Notes: a model not told the origin generated them from the letters alone. 18,392 nt of DNA from GCA-2861595 sp035526335 (GCA_035526335.1 DATLCN010000037.1:1-18392); one strand, 5' to 3'. Positions 8,247 through 15,590 are shown, numbered from the stretch's first letter. Numbers and translations are program-made.

Positions 8247-8547
8247 CCGCTGTGCGGCCTATCCATGTCCTCTGGGGGCGGGCGGCGGCTCGTCGACCGC
8301 CGCCGGGGTTGGTGCGCTCGGGGCGTCTCCTAAACCCGGACCTCCGCAGCGAACGGCTGTCCCAGACCGCCGGCTGTGCGAATACGCGGGCATCCCGCTC
8401 CTATGCCTCCCCAGGGGAGGTCGCGGGCACTGGTGAGGATGTCGTGATTGGCGGCACCGTCTTCAGGATCGTGGCACCGGCACGCGCCTGTCGACGCTTG
8501 CCCCGTTCTTCTCCAAAACTGGCGGACGTCGTCCGCCTCGGGTGGCC
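8247..8547. other. Intergenic stretch, nothing recognised
   Basis: Between the convergent SRPBCC gene and the small membrane protein gene. Open frames on both strands match nothing recognisable and lack ribosome binding sites. Confidence 0.4.
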
Positions 8548-8706
8548 CTACAGATTGAGGTTGCCGGTGAGCAGCAACACGAGGAGGACAATCAGCAGGA
8601 TGCCGCCCAGGCCGATACCGGGTCCTCGGTAGGCTCCGCCTCCATACCCGAAGCCGCCGCCGAAGGCCAGCACGATCAGGATGATGAGCAGGATCAGCAG
8701 GAGCAT
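8548..8706 (-). CDS. Small two-helix glycine-rich membrane protein (DUF3309-like)
   Basis: An ATG at 8706 opens a 52-aa frame: a hydrophobic helix LLLILLIILIVLAF, a glycine/tyrosine hinge GGGFGYGGGAYRGPGIGLGG and a second helix ILLIVLLVLLLTGNLNL. The two-helix hairpin with a glycine-rich turn resembles the small DUF3309-type membrane proteins found across bacteria, whose role is unknown. The plus-strand frame over the same DNA (Gln/Asp/Glu-rich) is the mirror of these Leu/Ile codons and is not a gene. No strong ribosome binding site is seen, and flanking DNA is gene-poor. Confidence 0.72.
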   Translation of the reverse strand: MLLLILLIILIVLAFGGGFGYGGGAYRGPGIGLGGILLIVLLVLLLTGNLNL

Positions 8707-9121
8707 GGAACCATTTGTCGCCGGCTCGCCCCGAGTTGAAACGCGCTGGCCTACGCGTCATTCATGAAGATGCACTCGGCGTTTGGCTGCGTGGCCGGGA
8801 GCAAACCTCGCCGTTGCCTCGTCCGGGTGCGAGGCCGTAGTTGGACGCCTCGCCGACCGCCAACGGATCGCACATGGACGGTCGGCGCAACGGCCAGGCG
8901 AGCATTGAACCGGCCTGGGATCCGCGGAGGTTCGAACTCCCAAAAAAAACCGACCGACGCGACGGCAGGCCCCGCTTCACAATGCCGCATCGATGGCGTC
9001 TATCAGCTCGCCGCCGGCCCCGGCCGAGCACGGCCGACACGTGCGAGCGTGGCTCTTGCGGAGAGATCGAGGGTGTGGATCAGGCCCGCAGTGGTCCAGT
9101 CGCCGGCGCCGCCAGAATAAC
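8707..9121. other. Intergenic stretch, nothing recognised
   Basis: No convincing gene. A GGTTCGAACTCC string near 8930 recalls a tRNA T-loop, but the stem does not pair and no cloverleaf can be drawn. An A-run occurs at 8942-8949. Confidence 0.45.
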
Positions 9122-9451
9122 TCAGGGCTCCAGAAGGGTGTAGTCGGGGTTGAGCATCGCCAACTTGTCGCGGTGGGCGCCGGCCACGCCCTCGACGCTC
9201 ATCCGCGTTCCCGGATGGATTCCTGCGATCTGGCGACGACCCAGGAACACGACGGTGATGCCGCCGGAGTCGTCGACGAGGGTGCACTCGAGTGTCGCCA
9301 CGTCGGCCCAAGGCTGAACTCTCACTGAGCGGACCTTGCCAGCTATGCGGACGGGCGTTCTCCACCGGACATCAGCGATGGCCGAGTACTCGTCTTCAAC
9401 GGGGTGTGTGTCGGTTTGATTCCGGTGCCGACGACGGGTGAGCAGCGACAT
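9122..9451 (-). CDS. OB-fold nucleic-acid-binding domain protein
   Basis: The 109-aa protein carries a single OB-fold. VRIAGKVRSVRVQPWADVATLECTL in two pieces gives strands 1-2, DDSGGITVVFLGRRQIAGI is the characteristic strand 3 and loop, and GTRMSVEGVAGAHRDKLAMLNPDYTLLEP closes the barrel. Similar OB-fold proteins lie beside potassium-uptake genes (TrkA and APC-type permease) in many actinobacteria; their molecular job is not established. The ATG at 9451 has an excellent AAGGAGG (9458-9464) 6 nt upstream. Its first 56 nt overlap the end of the KimA-like gene in a different frame, so the two are translationally linked. Confidence 0.85.
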   Translation of the reverse strand: MSLLTRRRHRNQTDTHPVEDEYSAIADVRWRTPVRIAGKVRSVRVQPWADVATLECTLVDDSGGITVVFLGRRQIAGIHPGTRMSVEGVAGAHRDKLAMLNPDYTLLEP

Positions 9452-11411
9452 GGATGGCCTCCTTGGAAGGGGTTGAACCCAGGTGGTAAGGGACGAAGGT
9501 GACGTTGGCGTGCGCCAACTGCGCCACCGCATCGGCGATGACCTCGCCCGTTCGGTCGTGAAGTAGGCGGTGCCACGCCCGGCGGTAGGCCCGCTTGGGA
9601 ACCAGGACGCTTACTTCGGTCTTGCCGTCGGACAATGCCTCGGCCACAACTTCGAGGACGCTGCGGGCCAGGCGACGATCGGGGCAGTCCACCAATTCGA
9701 GGGGTAGACGGCTGAGGCCGAGGCGCCGCCACTCCAGGGCCAATGCCTCGGCCCGGGACAGGTCGACGGCGATGTGAACAGCCCGCAGTTCGTCCGGGGT
9801 GAGGGTGCGGGCGTACTGGATCGCCCGCGCCGCGGCCCGGTCGAGGCTGTCGACGAGCACCAGCACGACGTGGCGTCGCAGAATCGGTTCTTCGGCCGCC
9901 GCCCGGGCGTCCTCGGCCAACTCATCGGCCTCGGCTTCGTACTGGCGGTTGAGGCGAACCAGGGCGGCCACCATCACTGGGACCAGCACGATGATCACCC
10001 AGGCCCCGTGGGTGAACTTGGTGACGACGACGATGATGTCGACCACCAGCGACAGGACCGCGCCCGTGCCGTTCACGAACAGGCCGCCGCGCCACCCGGG
10101 CTCCTTGTGGGTCAGGTGGTGGCGGGCCATGCCTGACTGACTCAGGGTGAAGCTGGTGAACACCCCGACGGCGTAGAGGGGGATCAGGCGGTCGACTTTG
10201 GCCCCGGTGAGCACCACCAGCACCGACGAGGCGATGGCCAAGCTGATGATGCCGTTGGAAAACACGAGCCGATGGCCGCGCTTGGTGAGCTGGCGGGGCA
10301 TGAAGTTGTCGCCGGCGTGGAAGCTGGCCAGGCGGGGGAAGTCGGCGAAGCTGGTGTTGGCGGCCAGCACCAGGATGAGCACGGTGCCGGCCTGCAGCGC
10401 GAGGAAGAGCGCGGTGCCCAGCGCCCCACCGCCGTAGACGAGCCTTCCCACCTGCGAGATCACCGTCGGCGTGCCCTCGGTGAAGGGAACGACGTGCATC
10501 TTGGCGGCCAGGACGGAAAGGCCGAGGAACATGGCTCCGAGCGACACGCCCATGATCACCAGGGTTTCGCGGGCGTTCTTCCACTCCGGTCGCCTGAAGG
10601 CGGGCACGCCGTTGGAGATGGCTTCCACGCCGGTCACGGCGGCGCCGCCGGACGCGAAGGCGTGGAGGAGGACGTAGATGCCGACGCCGGCGAAGAGGGC
10701 CCCGTCGGCGTTGCCGAACCTGAGCATCCCCTCCCGGTGCATCGCCTCTACGGGGAGGTGGCCGAAGAAGAGCCGGGAGAGGCCGATCCCGAGAAGCACG
10801 ATCATGTTGAAGAGGAAGAAGTAGGTCGGTACCGCGAAGACCTTCCCGGACTCCCGCACACCGCGCAGATTGCCGTAGGCGATGATGGCGATGAAGGCCA
10901 GGGCGATGGGAACGTCGAAGCGGGCCAGGGAGTGGAAGACCGAGGTGAGCCCCGCCGTGCCCGCGGCCACCGACACCGACACCGTGAGCACGTAGTCGGT
11001 GAGAAGGGCGACACCCGCCACCTGGGCGGGCAACAGGCCGAAGTTGTCCTTGGTGACGATGTAGGCGCCGCCGGCACTGGGATAGGCCTTGATCGTCTGC
11101 CGATACGACAGGATCAGGAAGCCGAGGACCACGAGCAGGGCGATGGTGATGGGCACCACGAGGGCGAAGGCAGCCACCCCGAAGGCGGGGATGAGCACCC
11201 GAAGAATCTCCTCGGTGGCATAGGCCGACGACGAGAGATTGTCGGAAGCGAAGACGGCCAGGGCGGTCGGCTTTCCCAGCCGTTCGTGGGCTAGCTCCTC
11301 GGTGTGCAGCGGCGCGCCGAGCAGACGGCGCTTGAAGCGGTAACCACGGTCCTCGAGCAGCTCCAGGTTCGGAGTCGGCGGGATCGGCATCGGTGGCGAC
11401 TTGATGGGCAC
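9396..11411 (-). CDS. KimA-type high-affinity potassium importer (APC superfamily)
   Basis: The 671-aa product matches KimA (Bacillus subtilis YdaO) along its length as I recall that sequence: a proton-coupled potassium symporter in the plasma membrane, about 12 TM helices plus a cytosolic C-terminal domain. Conserved landmarks include ASDNLSSSAYATEEIL (Asp57 and Tyr64, in the positions of the KimA Asp36/Tyr43 pair), LSYRQTIKAYPSAGGAYIV, LLTDYVLTVSVS (Asp139, Tyr140, Ser147, equivalent to Asp117/Tyr118/Ser125), AVTGVEAISNGVPAF, and PLYAVGVFTSFTLSQSGM. The tail ending VTFVPYHLGS has the USP-like domain. The frame is open to 11759, inside the opposite gene, but GTG at 11411 has AGGAGG (11416-11421) just upstream and is the likely start. 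It is cotranscribed with the OB-fold gene and divergent from the KdpDE-like pair. Confidence 0.88.
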   Translation of the reverse strand: MPIKSPPMPIPPTPNLELLEDRGYRFKRRLLGAPLHTEELAHERLGKPTALAVFASDNLSSSAYATEEILRVLIPAFGVAAFALVVPITIALLVVLGFLILSYRQTIKAYPSAGGAYIVTKDNFGLLPAQVAGVALLTDYVLTVSVSVAAGTAGLTSVFHSLARFDVPIALAFIAIIAYGNLRGVRESGKVFAVPTYFFLFNMIVLLGIGLSRLFFGHLPVEAMHREGMLRFGNADGALFAGVGIYVLLHAFASGGAAVTGVEAISNGVPAFRRPEWKNARETLVIMGVSLGAMFLGLSVLAAKMHVVPFTEGTPTVISQVGRLVYGGGALGTALFLALQAGTVLILVLAANTSFADFPRLASFHAGDNFMPRQLTKRGHRLVFSNGIISLAIASSVLVVLTGAKVDRLIPLYAVGVFTSFTLSQSGMARHHLTHKEPGWRGGLFVNGTGAVLSLVVDIIVVVTKFTHGAWVIIVLVPVMVAALVRLNRQYEAEADELAEDARAAAEEPILRRHVVLVLVDSLDRAAARAIQYARTLTPDELRAVHIAVDLSRAEALALEWRRLGLSRLPLELVDCPDRRLARSVLEVVAEALSDGKTEVSVLVPKRAYRRAWHRLLHDRTGEVIADAVAQLAHANVTFVPYHLGSTPSKEAIHVAAHPSSAPESNRHTPR

Positions 11412-11415
11412 GGGG

Positions 11416-11421
11416 CCTCCT
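11416..11421 (-). promoter_or_regulatory. Ribosome binding site deciding the KimA-like start
   Basis: AGGAGG on the minus strand, 4 nt before GTG 11411. The next in-frame ATG (11390) has no comparable site, so translation most likely begins at the GTG. Confidence 0.7.
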
Positions 11422-11454
11422 GTGATTCGATACCAGTGAACCCCTCGACCGCAT

Positions 11455-11501
11455 AAAGAACCCGTAAGAACGGCTCCTTGCCCGCAAAGAACGCGTAAAG
11501 A
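11455..11501. promoter_or_regulatory. Paired 16-bp direct repeats, probable response-regulator operator
   Basis: AAAGAACCCGTAAGAA (11455-11470) and AAAGAACGCGTAAAGA (11486-11501) match at 14 of 16 positions and start 31 bp apart, close to three helical turns. They lie in the 97-bp gap between the divergent KimA-like and histidine kinase genes. Direct repeats on one DNA face are the normal operator form for OmpR/PhoB-family regulators, and the adjacent regulator belongs to that family. Being central, the site could control both directions. The second repeat ends only 7 nt before the annotated kinase start, so the kinase mRNA leader would be very short or the kinase start lies further downstream. 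Confidence 0.6.
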
Positions 11502-11508
11502 TCGAGGG

Positions 11509-12642
11509 GTGCGCCCCCATTCACCCCGGGATCCGGCCCCGAGCCTGGGATTCGGCGTCGGTTTCGTGACCTCGGTGATCGTCACACTCTCACTGGTTCC
11601 GATTCGAGGCGAGATCAACCGGGCGACGCCGGCCCTGCTCCTGGTCCTCCCGGTGGTGGCCGCCGGGGTCGTCGGTGGCCGGACGGCGGCGCTGGCGACG
11701 GCGGTGGTGGCGGCCGGCGCCTTCAACTTGGCTTTCATCCCGCCGTACGGGACCCTCAAGGTGGACGTGGTGGACGATGCCGTGGCCCTCGGGGTGTTCG
11801 TCGCCGTCGCCGCCGCCGTGGGAACATTCGTGGCGCGCGAAGCCGAGCGCCGGCGGGCGGCCGAACTGCGCGTTGACGAGATTCAGGCGTTGCACGAGCG
11901 GTACGAGGCGGTGGTCGCGGAGCGGGAGCGGCTGGCCGCCGAGGCGACGCGCCTGGTCGTACTCGAACAGGTTGACGAGCAGCGCTCTGCGCTGCTGCGC
12001 TCGGTCTCCCACGATCTGCGAACGCCCCTGGCCACCATCCGGGCGGTCACCTCCGATCTGCGGGCGGGGGCGGCCTACGACGACGCCACTCGCGACGAGC
12101 TCTTGGATCTGGTGGGCGACGAGGCGGAACGTCTCGACCGGATCGTGTCGAACCTGCTCAGCCTGAGTCGTATCGAGGCCGGCGCCCTCAAGCCCGACCG
12201 CCAGGCGGTGGCCCTCGACGAACTGGTTGCCGAGCGGGTGGCGCGCCTGGCTCGGCTGTTCGGGCAGGTGCGCGTCCAGGTCGACCTGCCCGTCGACCTG
12301 CCACTGGCTGACGCCGATTACAGCCAGCTCGACCAGGTGATCACCAACCTTTTGGAGAACGCGGCCCGGCACTCGCCGCCCCGCTCCACCCTGCGGGTCG
12401 GCGCCCGCCGACACAACGACATGATTGAGGTGTGGGTTGCGGACGAAGGTGCGGGCGTGGCGCGCTTCGAGCGTGAGCGCATCTTCCAGCCTTTCCGCCG
12501 GGGAGACGGCAGTGCGTCGACGGGAGTGGGCCTCGCCATCTGCAAGGCCATCGTGGAAGCACATGGCGGGGAGATCGGAGTCCAGGGCGTTCCGGGCGGT
12601 GGTGCCCGCTTTCTTTTCACCGTTCCCGTGCGCCATGGATGA
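11509..12642 (+). CDS. KdpD-like sensor histidine kinase, short form
   Basis: The 377-aa kinase is membrane-anchored. Residues 12-110 form a DUF4118-like block of hydrophobic helices (FVTSVIVTLSLV, ALLLVLPVVAAGVVGG, AVALGVFVAVAAAVGTFVA) with the family's FNLAFIPPYGTL loop, then a coiled region (RERLAAEATRLVVLEQV). The phosphorylated histidine is His168 in SVSHDLRTPLATIRA. The ATPase domain has the N-box NLLENAARHSPP (Asn284), G1 DEGAG, FQPF and G2 STGVGLAICKAIVEAHGG. The whole is the C-terminal half of KdpD. The N-terminal KdpD/USP cytosolic domains (about 400 residues in E. coli) are absent. The start is taken as GTG 11509, but its ribosome binding site is poor and a later GTG is possible. 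It overlaps the regulator gene by 8 nt. Confidence 0.88.
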   Translation: MRPHSPRDPAPSLGFGVGFVTSVIVTLSLVPIRGEINRATPALLLVLPVVAAGVVGGRTAALATAVVAAGAFNLAFIPPYGTLKVDVVDDAVALGVFVAVAAAVGTFVAREAERRRAAELRVDEIQALHERYEAVVAERERLAAEATRLVVLEQVDEQRSALLRSVSHDLRTPLATIRAVTSDLRAGAAYDDATRDELLDLVGDEAERLDRIVSNLLSLSRIEAGALKPDRQAVALDELVAERVARLARLFGQVRVQVDLPVDLPLADADYSQLDQVITNLLENAARHSPPRSTLRVGARRHNDMIEVWVADEGAGVARFERERIFQPFRRGDGSASTGVGLAICKAIVEAHGGEIGVQGVPGGGARFLFTVPVRHG

Positions 12643-13363
12643 CGGCGGCACCGTCCTGGTCGTCGATGACGAGCCGGCGATCACCCGGGCGCTCACCGCC
12701 GCCCTCCGAGCCCGGGGCTATCGGGTCCTAAGCGCGGCCACGGGTGCGGAGGCACTGGCCCGGGTGGCGAGCGATGGGCCGGCGGTGGTCGTGCTGGATC
12801 TGGGTCTGCCGGATCTTGACGGCATCGAGGTGTGCCGGCGCATCCGAGAATGGTCGGATGTTCCCATCGTCGTGCTCACCGCTGAGGGGGCTGAAAACCG
12901 CAAGGTCGCCGCCCTCGACGAAGGCGCCGACGACTATGTCACCAAGCCTTTCTCCATGCCGGAGTTGCTGGCTCGAGTACGTGTCGCGCTTCGCCACCGC
13001 CGGCCGGTCGGCTCAACGTTCGACGACGCCGTGGTGGTCGTGGGTGACGTGTGCATCGACGTGGCCCAGCGCATTGTCTCCGTCGGTGCGCGGGTGATCG
13101 AGTTGACGCCCAAGGAATTCGGCCTGCTCGTGGTGCTGGCCCGCCACCCCGGCCGTGTGCTCACCCATCGCATGATTCTCGAGGAGGTCTGGGGTCCCGA
13201 ATACGGCACCGAAACCCAGTACCTGCGCGTCTACGCGAGCCAGCTACGCAAGAAGCTCGACGATGACCCGAGGTCGCCGCGCCTGATCACCGAGCCTGGG
13301 GTGGGCTACCGCCTAGTCGATCGCGGCATTACGGATCCCCCGCTTCGCTCTACGCCTGAATGA
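12635..13363 (+). CDS. KdpE-like OmpR-family response regulator
   Basis: The 242-aa protein has a receiver domain (residues 5-120) with acidic pocket Asp11-Asp12, phospho-acceptor Asp55 in VVVLDLGLPDLDG, Thr82 in VVLTA and Lys104 in YVTKPF. A winged-helix DNA-binding domain (about 145-235) follows: ELTPKEFGLLVVLARHPGRV, ILEEVWGPEY, YLRVYASQLRKKLDDDP and LITEPGVGYRLVD. The YLRVYASQLRKKLDDDP style is typical of KdpE. The ATG sits in the last codons of the kinase gene (ATGGATGA overlap), so the pair is translationally coupled. It probably binds the repeats at 11455-11501 and controls the divergent potassium importer; that is inferred from context. Confidence 0.92.
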   Translation: MDDGGTVLVVDDEPAITRALTAALRARGYRVLSAATGAEALARVASDGPAVVVLDLGLPDLDGIEVCRRIREWSDVPIVVLTAEGAENRKVAALDEGADDYVTKPFSMPELLARVRVALRHRRPVGSTFDDAVVVVGDVCIDVAQRIVSVGARVIELTPKEFGLLVVLARHPGRVLTHRMILEEVWGPEYGTETQYLRVYASQLRKKLDDDPRSPRLITEPGVGYRLVDRGITDPPLRSTPE

Positions 13364-13510
13364 GGTAGCCCCTTGTCCTCAGATCAGAGTGGAGCCAGGC
13401 GCGAGCCGGGCGGTCGCGACCAGCTCGTAAATGTGCCACCTATCAGTGGACGAACTGTACGAACGCGCCATCCGCCGAGCGCGCCGAACCGGCGAAATCT
13501 GGAGCGGTGG

Positions 13511-13927
13511 TCAGGATCCGCCTGTCGTTGTTGGAGTTCTGCGTTGTCCCCATGTCGCTGTCGTGCGCTCCTCGCCGAGTCGACGGGCGAGCTGGTCACG
13601 GAGCAACTTGTTGTCGCGGCGAAGCTCTGCGAGCTCAATACGGAGGGCCTCGAGTTGCTTGCGAAGTGACTCGCGGCTGGCCCGCTCCCGTGCCGGGACG
13701 GGAGCGGCTGTGCCGGTCAAGGTAGCACGGAGGCGCTCGATCTCGGCACGTATCTCGGGATCCCGATAGAGCCACGAGCGCGACACACCAGCGGCGGCGG
13801 CAACGGCTTGGAACGTGATGGGCTGGCCGGCGCGGTGGAGATCCTGGATCGCAGCGATTGCGTTGACCACAGCGTTGTGATGCCGGGCCGCCGCGGCCTG
13901 CAGCAGGCGGATGGTGTTGTAAGGCAC
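13511..13927 (-). CDS. DUF6262 / TnpC-like transposon protein
   Basis: From a GTG at 13927 the 138-aa protein begins PYNTIRLLQAAAARHHNAVVNAIAAI and continues with a helix-turn-helix-like segment ITFQAVAAAAGVSRSWLYRDPEIRAEI (given here in part) and a coiled-coil C-terminal half with ESLRKQLEALRIELAELRRDN followed by KLLRDQLARRLGEERTTA. From memory this layout (HTH then coiled coil) is that of DUF6262 proteins encoded after paired tyrosine recombinases. There is no stop codon between the upstream recombinase C-terminal frame and this gene, so the open frame extends to 14209; the GTG is chosen because the family domain starts there. No clear ribosome binding site. It appears intact although its partners are not. 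Confidence 0.75.
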   Translation of the reverse strand: MPYNTIRLLQAAAARHHNAVVNAIAAIQDLHRAGQPITFQAVAAAAGVSRSWLYRDPEIRAEIERLRATLTGTAAPVPARERASRESLRKQLEALRIELAELRRDNKLLRDQLARRLGEERTTATWGQRRTPTTTGGS

Positions 13928-13929
13928 GT

Positions 13930-14995
13930 TCGATCTGGAGGGCTGCGAGCGCTGGATGATCTCGTCGAGGCTGGCTTGCACTCGGCGGTGGTTGTCGACA
14001 AGGCGGAACTGGCCGTTGGCTTCGGCGACGGCGACGAGCTTGCGGTTCCGTTCGGCTTGCTCGCGGTGGACGCCGAGGAACTCGACGGTGGTTGGAAGTC
14101 GGGGCAGGTGAGGCAGGCGTTGGGGTGAGGGCAGTCCTGCTGAGGCGGCCGGCCGCAGTAGCCGTTGGGGAGGCTGCCCTGGATGCGTGACAGGTTGTGC
14201 TTGACCCACTCGGCGTCAGCGGTGGGCGCGTTGGGGTCGAGGGCGATGACCTCGCCGGCGAGGTTGACGCGCAGCTGCTGGTAGGTGTCGAACGCCTGGC
14301 GGACGGTGGTGTCGTGCAGGTGGGCATAGACGGCGGTCATGCCCGGGCTGGCATGGCCGAGGACACGCTGGACGACGTGTTGGGGACGCCGGCGTTGATG
14401 AGCCTCGTGCCAACGGTGTGGCGGCAACTGGTGCGCGGTGACATGAACGGGGCGGCCGTTCTCGTCGTGGAGGCCGATCCAAGGCCGATCCGCTTCTGCC
14501 AGCTCGACAATCGCCGGTTGAGCTTGTCGTAGGTGAACGGGCGACTGCCGGTGGTGCTGGTCGGGCCGGGGAACAGCCATGGGCTGGTCGGGAGGGCGGC
14601 GCTGACGACGGCTTGCTGGTCGCGGATTGCAACCGGGGCGCGGCCCGGCAGGGGCACGACCTGGTCGTTGTTGACCTTGCGTGAGTGGGAGCGCAAGCAA
14701 GGCCAGCCGGCCCTGTCTTCGAGGAGCGGGTTGAACGGCAGCTGGCAGGCGTCGTTGGCCCGCAGGCCGGTTTCCATCACCACCACGATCAGGTGGCGGG
14801 CGGAGGGGTCGAGGACGGCGAGGTTGTCGTCGTTCTCGAGTTGGGCCATCACGAACTCCGGCACCCAGCGGGGGGCCGGCTGGTCGCGGACGGGCAGGTC
14901 GTCTTGGAAGACGATGGCGGTGGCGGGGACCTCGGGGAGCCAGCGGTGACGGCGGTGGTGTTCGAGGACCCTCGCAGGGCGATGAGGGACAACGA
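13930..14995 (-). pseudogene. TnpB-like tyrosine recombinase, frameshifted and 5'-truncated
   Basis: The conserved order is readable only by switching frames. It runs WLPEVPATAIVFQDDLPV, then EFVMAQLENDD, then VVMETGLRANDACQL (catalytic Arg), VVPLPGRAPVAIRDQQ, RPFTYDKLNRRLSSWQKRIGL | HDENGRPVHVTAHQL | RHTVGTRLINAGVP | QHVVQRVLGHASPGMTAVYAH (nucleophile Tyr codon at 14326-14328), then CLTCPDFQ | TTVEFLGVHREQAERNRKLV. The bars mark four frame changes: an 11-bp tandem duplication at 14471-14492, +1 near 14422, -1 near 14384 and -1 near 14094. The N-terminal core-binding domain is missing, replaced by the TnpA-like fragment. It is inactive unless the small indels are sequencing errors, which could not explain the 11-bp duplication. 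Confidence 0.75.
14471..14492. repeat. 11-bp tandem duplication disrupting the recombinase
   Basis: AGGCCGATCCA (14471-14481) is followed directly by AGGCCGATCCG (14482-14492). Removing one unit restores the reading RIGLHDENG expected in this recombinase family, so the duplication is a genuine mutation that broke the frame. Confidence 0.8.
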
Positions 14996-15502
14996 CCGGC
15001 TGTTGCCGGCCATGCGGACCAACTTGTTCACGGCGTCGTAGGTGAGTGGCGAACGGTTGGGCCCACAGGTTCACGAAACGTGTAGTCGGAGTCGATGTCG
15101 CCGTACTCGGTGTGCAAATACTCCGAGTAGAGCCGCACCACTCCGGTCGACACCGGGATGGCAGTCGACCTCCGCGTCTTTGCCCTCGCGCCGTTCGCGT
15201 TGTCGGTCCGGGGCACAATCCAGATCGTGCGTTCCCGTGACACGACATCGGCGTGGCGGAGTCCAAGCGCCTGGCCGATGCGCATCCCGGTCTCGGCCAG
15301 CAACACGATCCAGAACTTGTCGCGCAGATGGTCGCACGCCTCGATCACCGTTTGGCCCGGTCCCGCACCGTGTTCGGCGCCCGCTCCAGTCCGGAAAGGA
15401 AGGCGAGGAAACTCTCGACGGGTTCGACGGGCTCGCCCTCGTGCCGAGCAGTGTCCACGACAACGCCTCGGTGACCGGCATGATCACCCGCTGAACCCGC
15501 AC
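14996..15502 (-). pseudogene. TnpA-like tyrosine recombinase, truncated and frameshifted
   Basis: The GTG at 15502, with GGAGG at 15508-15512, begins RVQRVIMPVTEALSWTLLG, the usual start of TnpA-type recombinases of actinobacterial Tn554-like elements. In another frame it continues EGEPVEPVESFLAFLSGLER then APNTVRDRA (core-binding domain), which then jumps, with roughly 100 residues missing, to IEACDHLRDKFWIVLLAETG and MRIGQALGLRHAD (catalytic Arg), RTDNANGARAKTRR, LYSEYLHTEYGDIDSDY, FVNLWAQPF and LTYDAVNKLVRMAG. There the sequence passes into the TnpB-like remnant, so the HxxR and Tyr portion of this recombinase is gone. Confidence 0.7.
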
Positions 15503-15520
15503 ATCATCCTCCAAACATGC

Positions 15521-15562
15521 AGGGAGCGGCAGCCAACGGGCAGGGAGCGGCAGCAAGCGGGG
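15521..15562 (+). repeat. 21-bp direct repeat, two copies
   Basis: Two adjacent 21-bp units (15521-15541 and 15542-15562), both starting AGGGAGCGGCAGC, differ at three positions. Each carries the 10-mer AGGGAGCGGC, whose reverse complement forms the tandem array at 15591-15620. They lie just upstream of the TnpA-like start. Confidence 0.85.
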
Positions 15563-15590
15563 TGTGACCAGGAGGTTCATGTTGCTCGTT

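Larger units (their letters stand above)
13511..15502 (-). mobile_element. Decayed Tn554-like element (two tyrosine recombinases plus DUF6262/TnpC-like gene)
   Basis: Reading leftward from 15502: a TnpA-like recombinase start, its catalytic core, a deletion junction near 15000, a TnpB-like recombinase core and C-terminus, and a DUF6262 protein. This is the gene order of Tn554-type elements, where TnpA and TnpB are tyrosine recombinases and TnpC is a small accessory protein. Both recombinases are broken, so the element cannot move by itself. Outer ends are not defined: repeats at 15521-15620 may belong to one border, and the other lies somewhere in 13364-13510. Confidence 0.7.

Noticed and set aside
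8915..8950. tRNA-like T-loop (GGTTCGAACTCC)
   Set aside because: The flanking bases do not form a 5-bp T stem, and no acceptor, D or anticodon arm can be drawn on either strand.
11412..11508. c-di-AMP (ydaO-type) riboswitch ahead of the KimA-like gene, as in Bacillus
   Set aside because: The gap is under 100 bp and shows direct repeats, not a long structured leader.
9922..11520. Long minus-strand frame of 532 codons, and the 340-codon plus-strand frame at 10272-11294
   Set aside because: Both are alternative-frame shadows of the KimA-like gene; their composition (Arg/His/Pro-rich or Glu/Gly/His-rich) is typical of shadows in high-GC genes.
11590..12696. 368-codon minus-strand frame opposite the histidine kinase
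   Set aside because: Antisense shadow; all kinase motifs are on the plus strand.
14384..14425. Programmed frameshifting in the recombinase
   Set aside because: There are at least four frame changes of different sign plus an 11-bp duplication; decay (or partly sequencing error) is simpler than programmed shifts.
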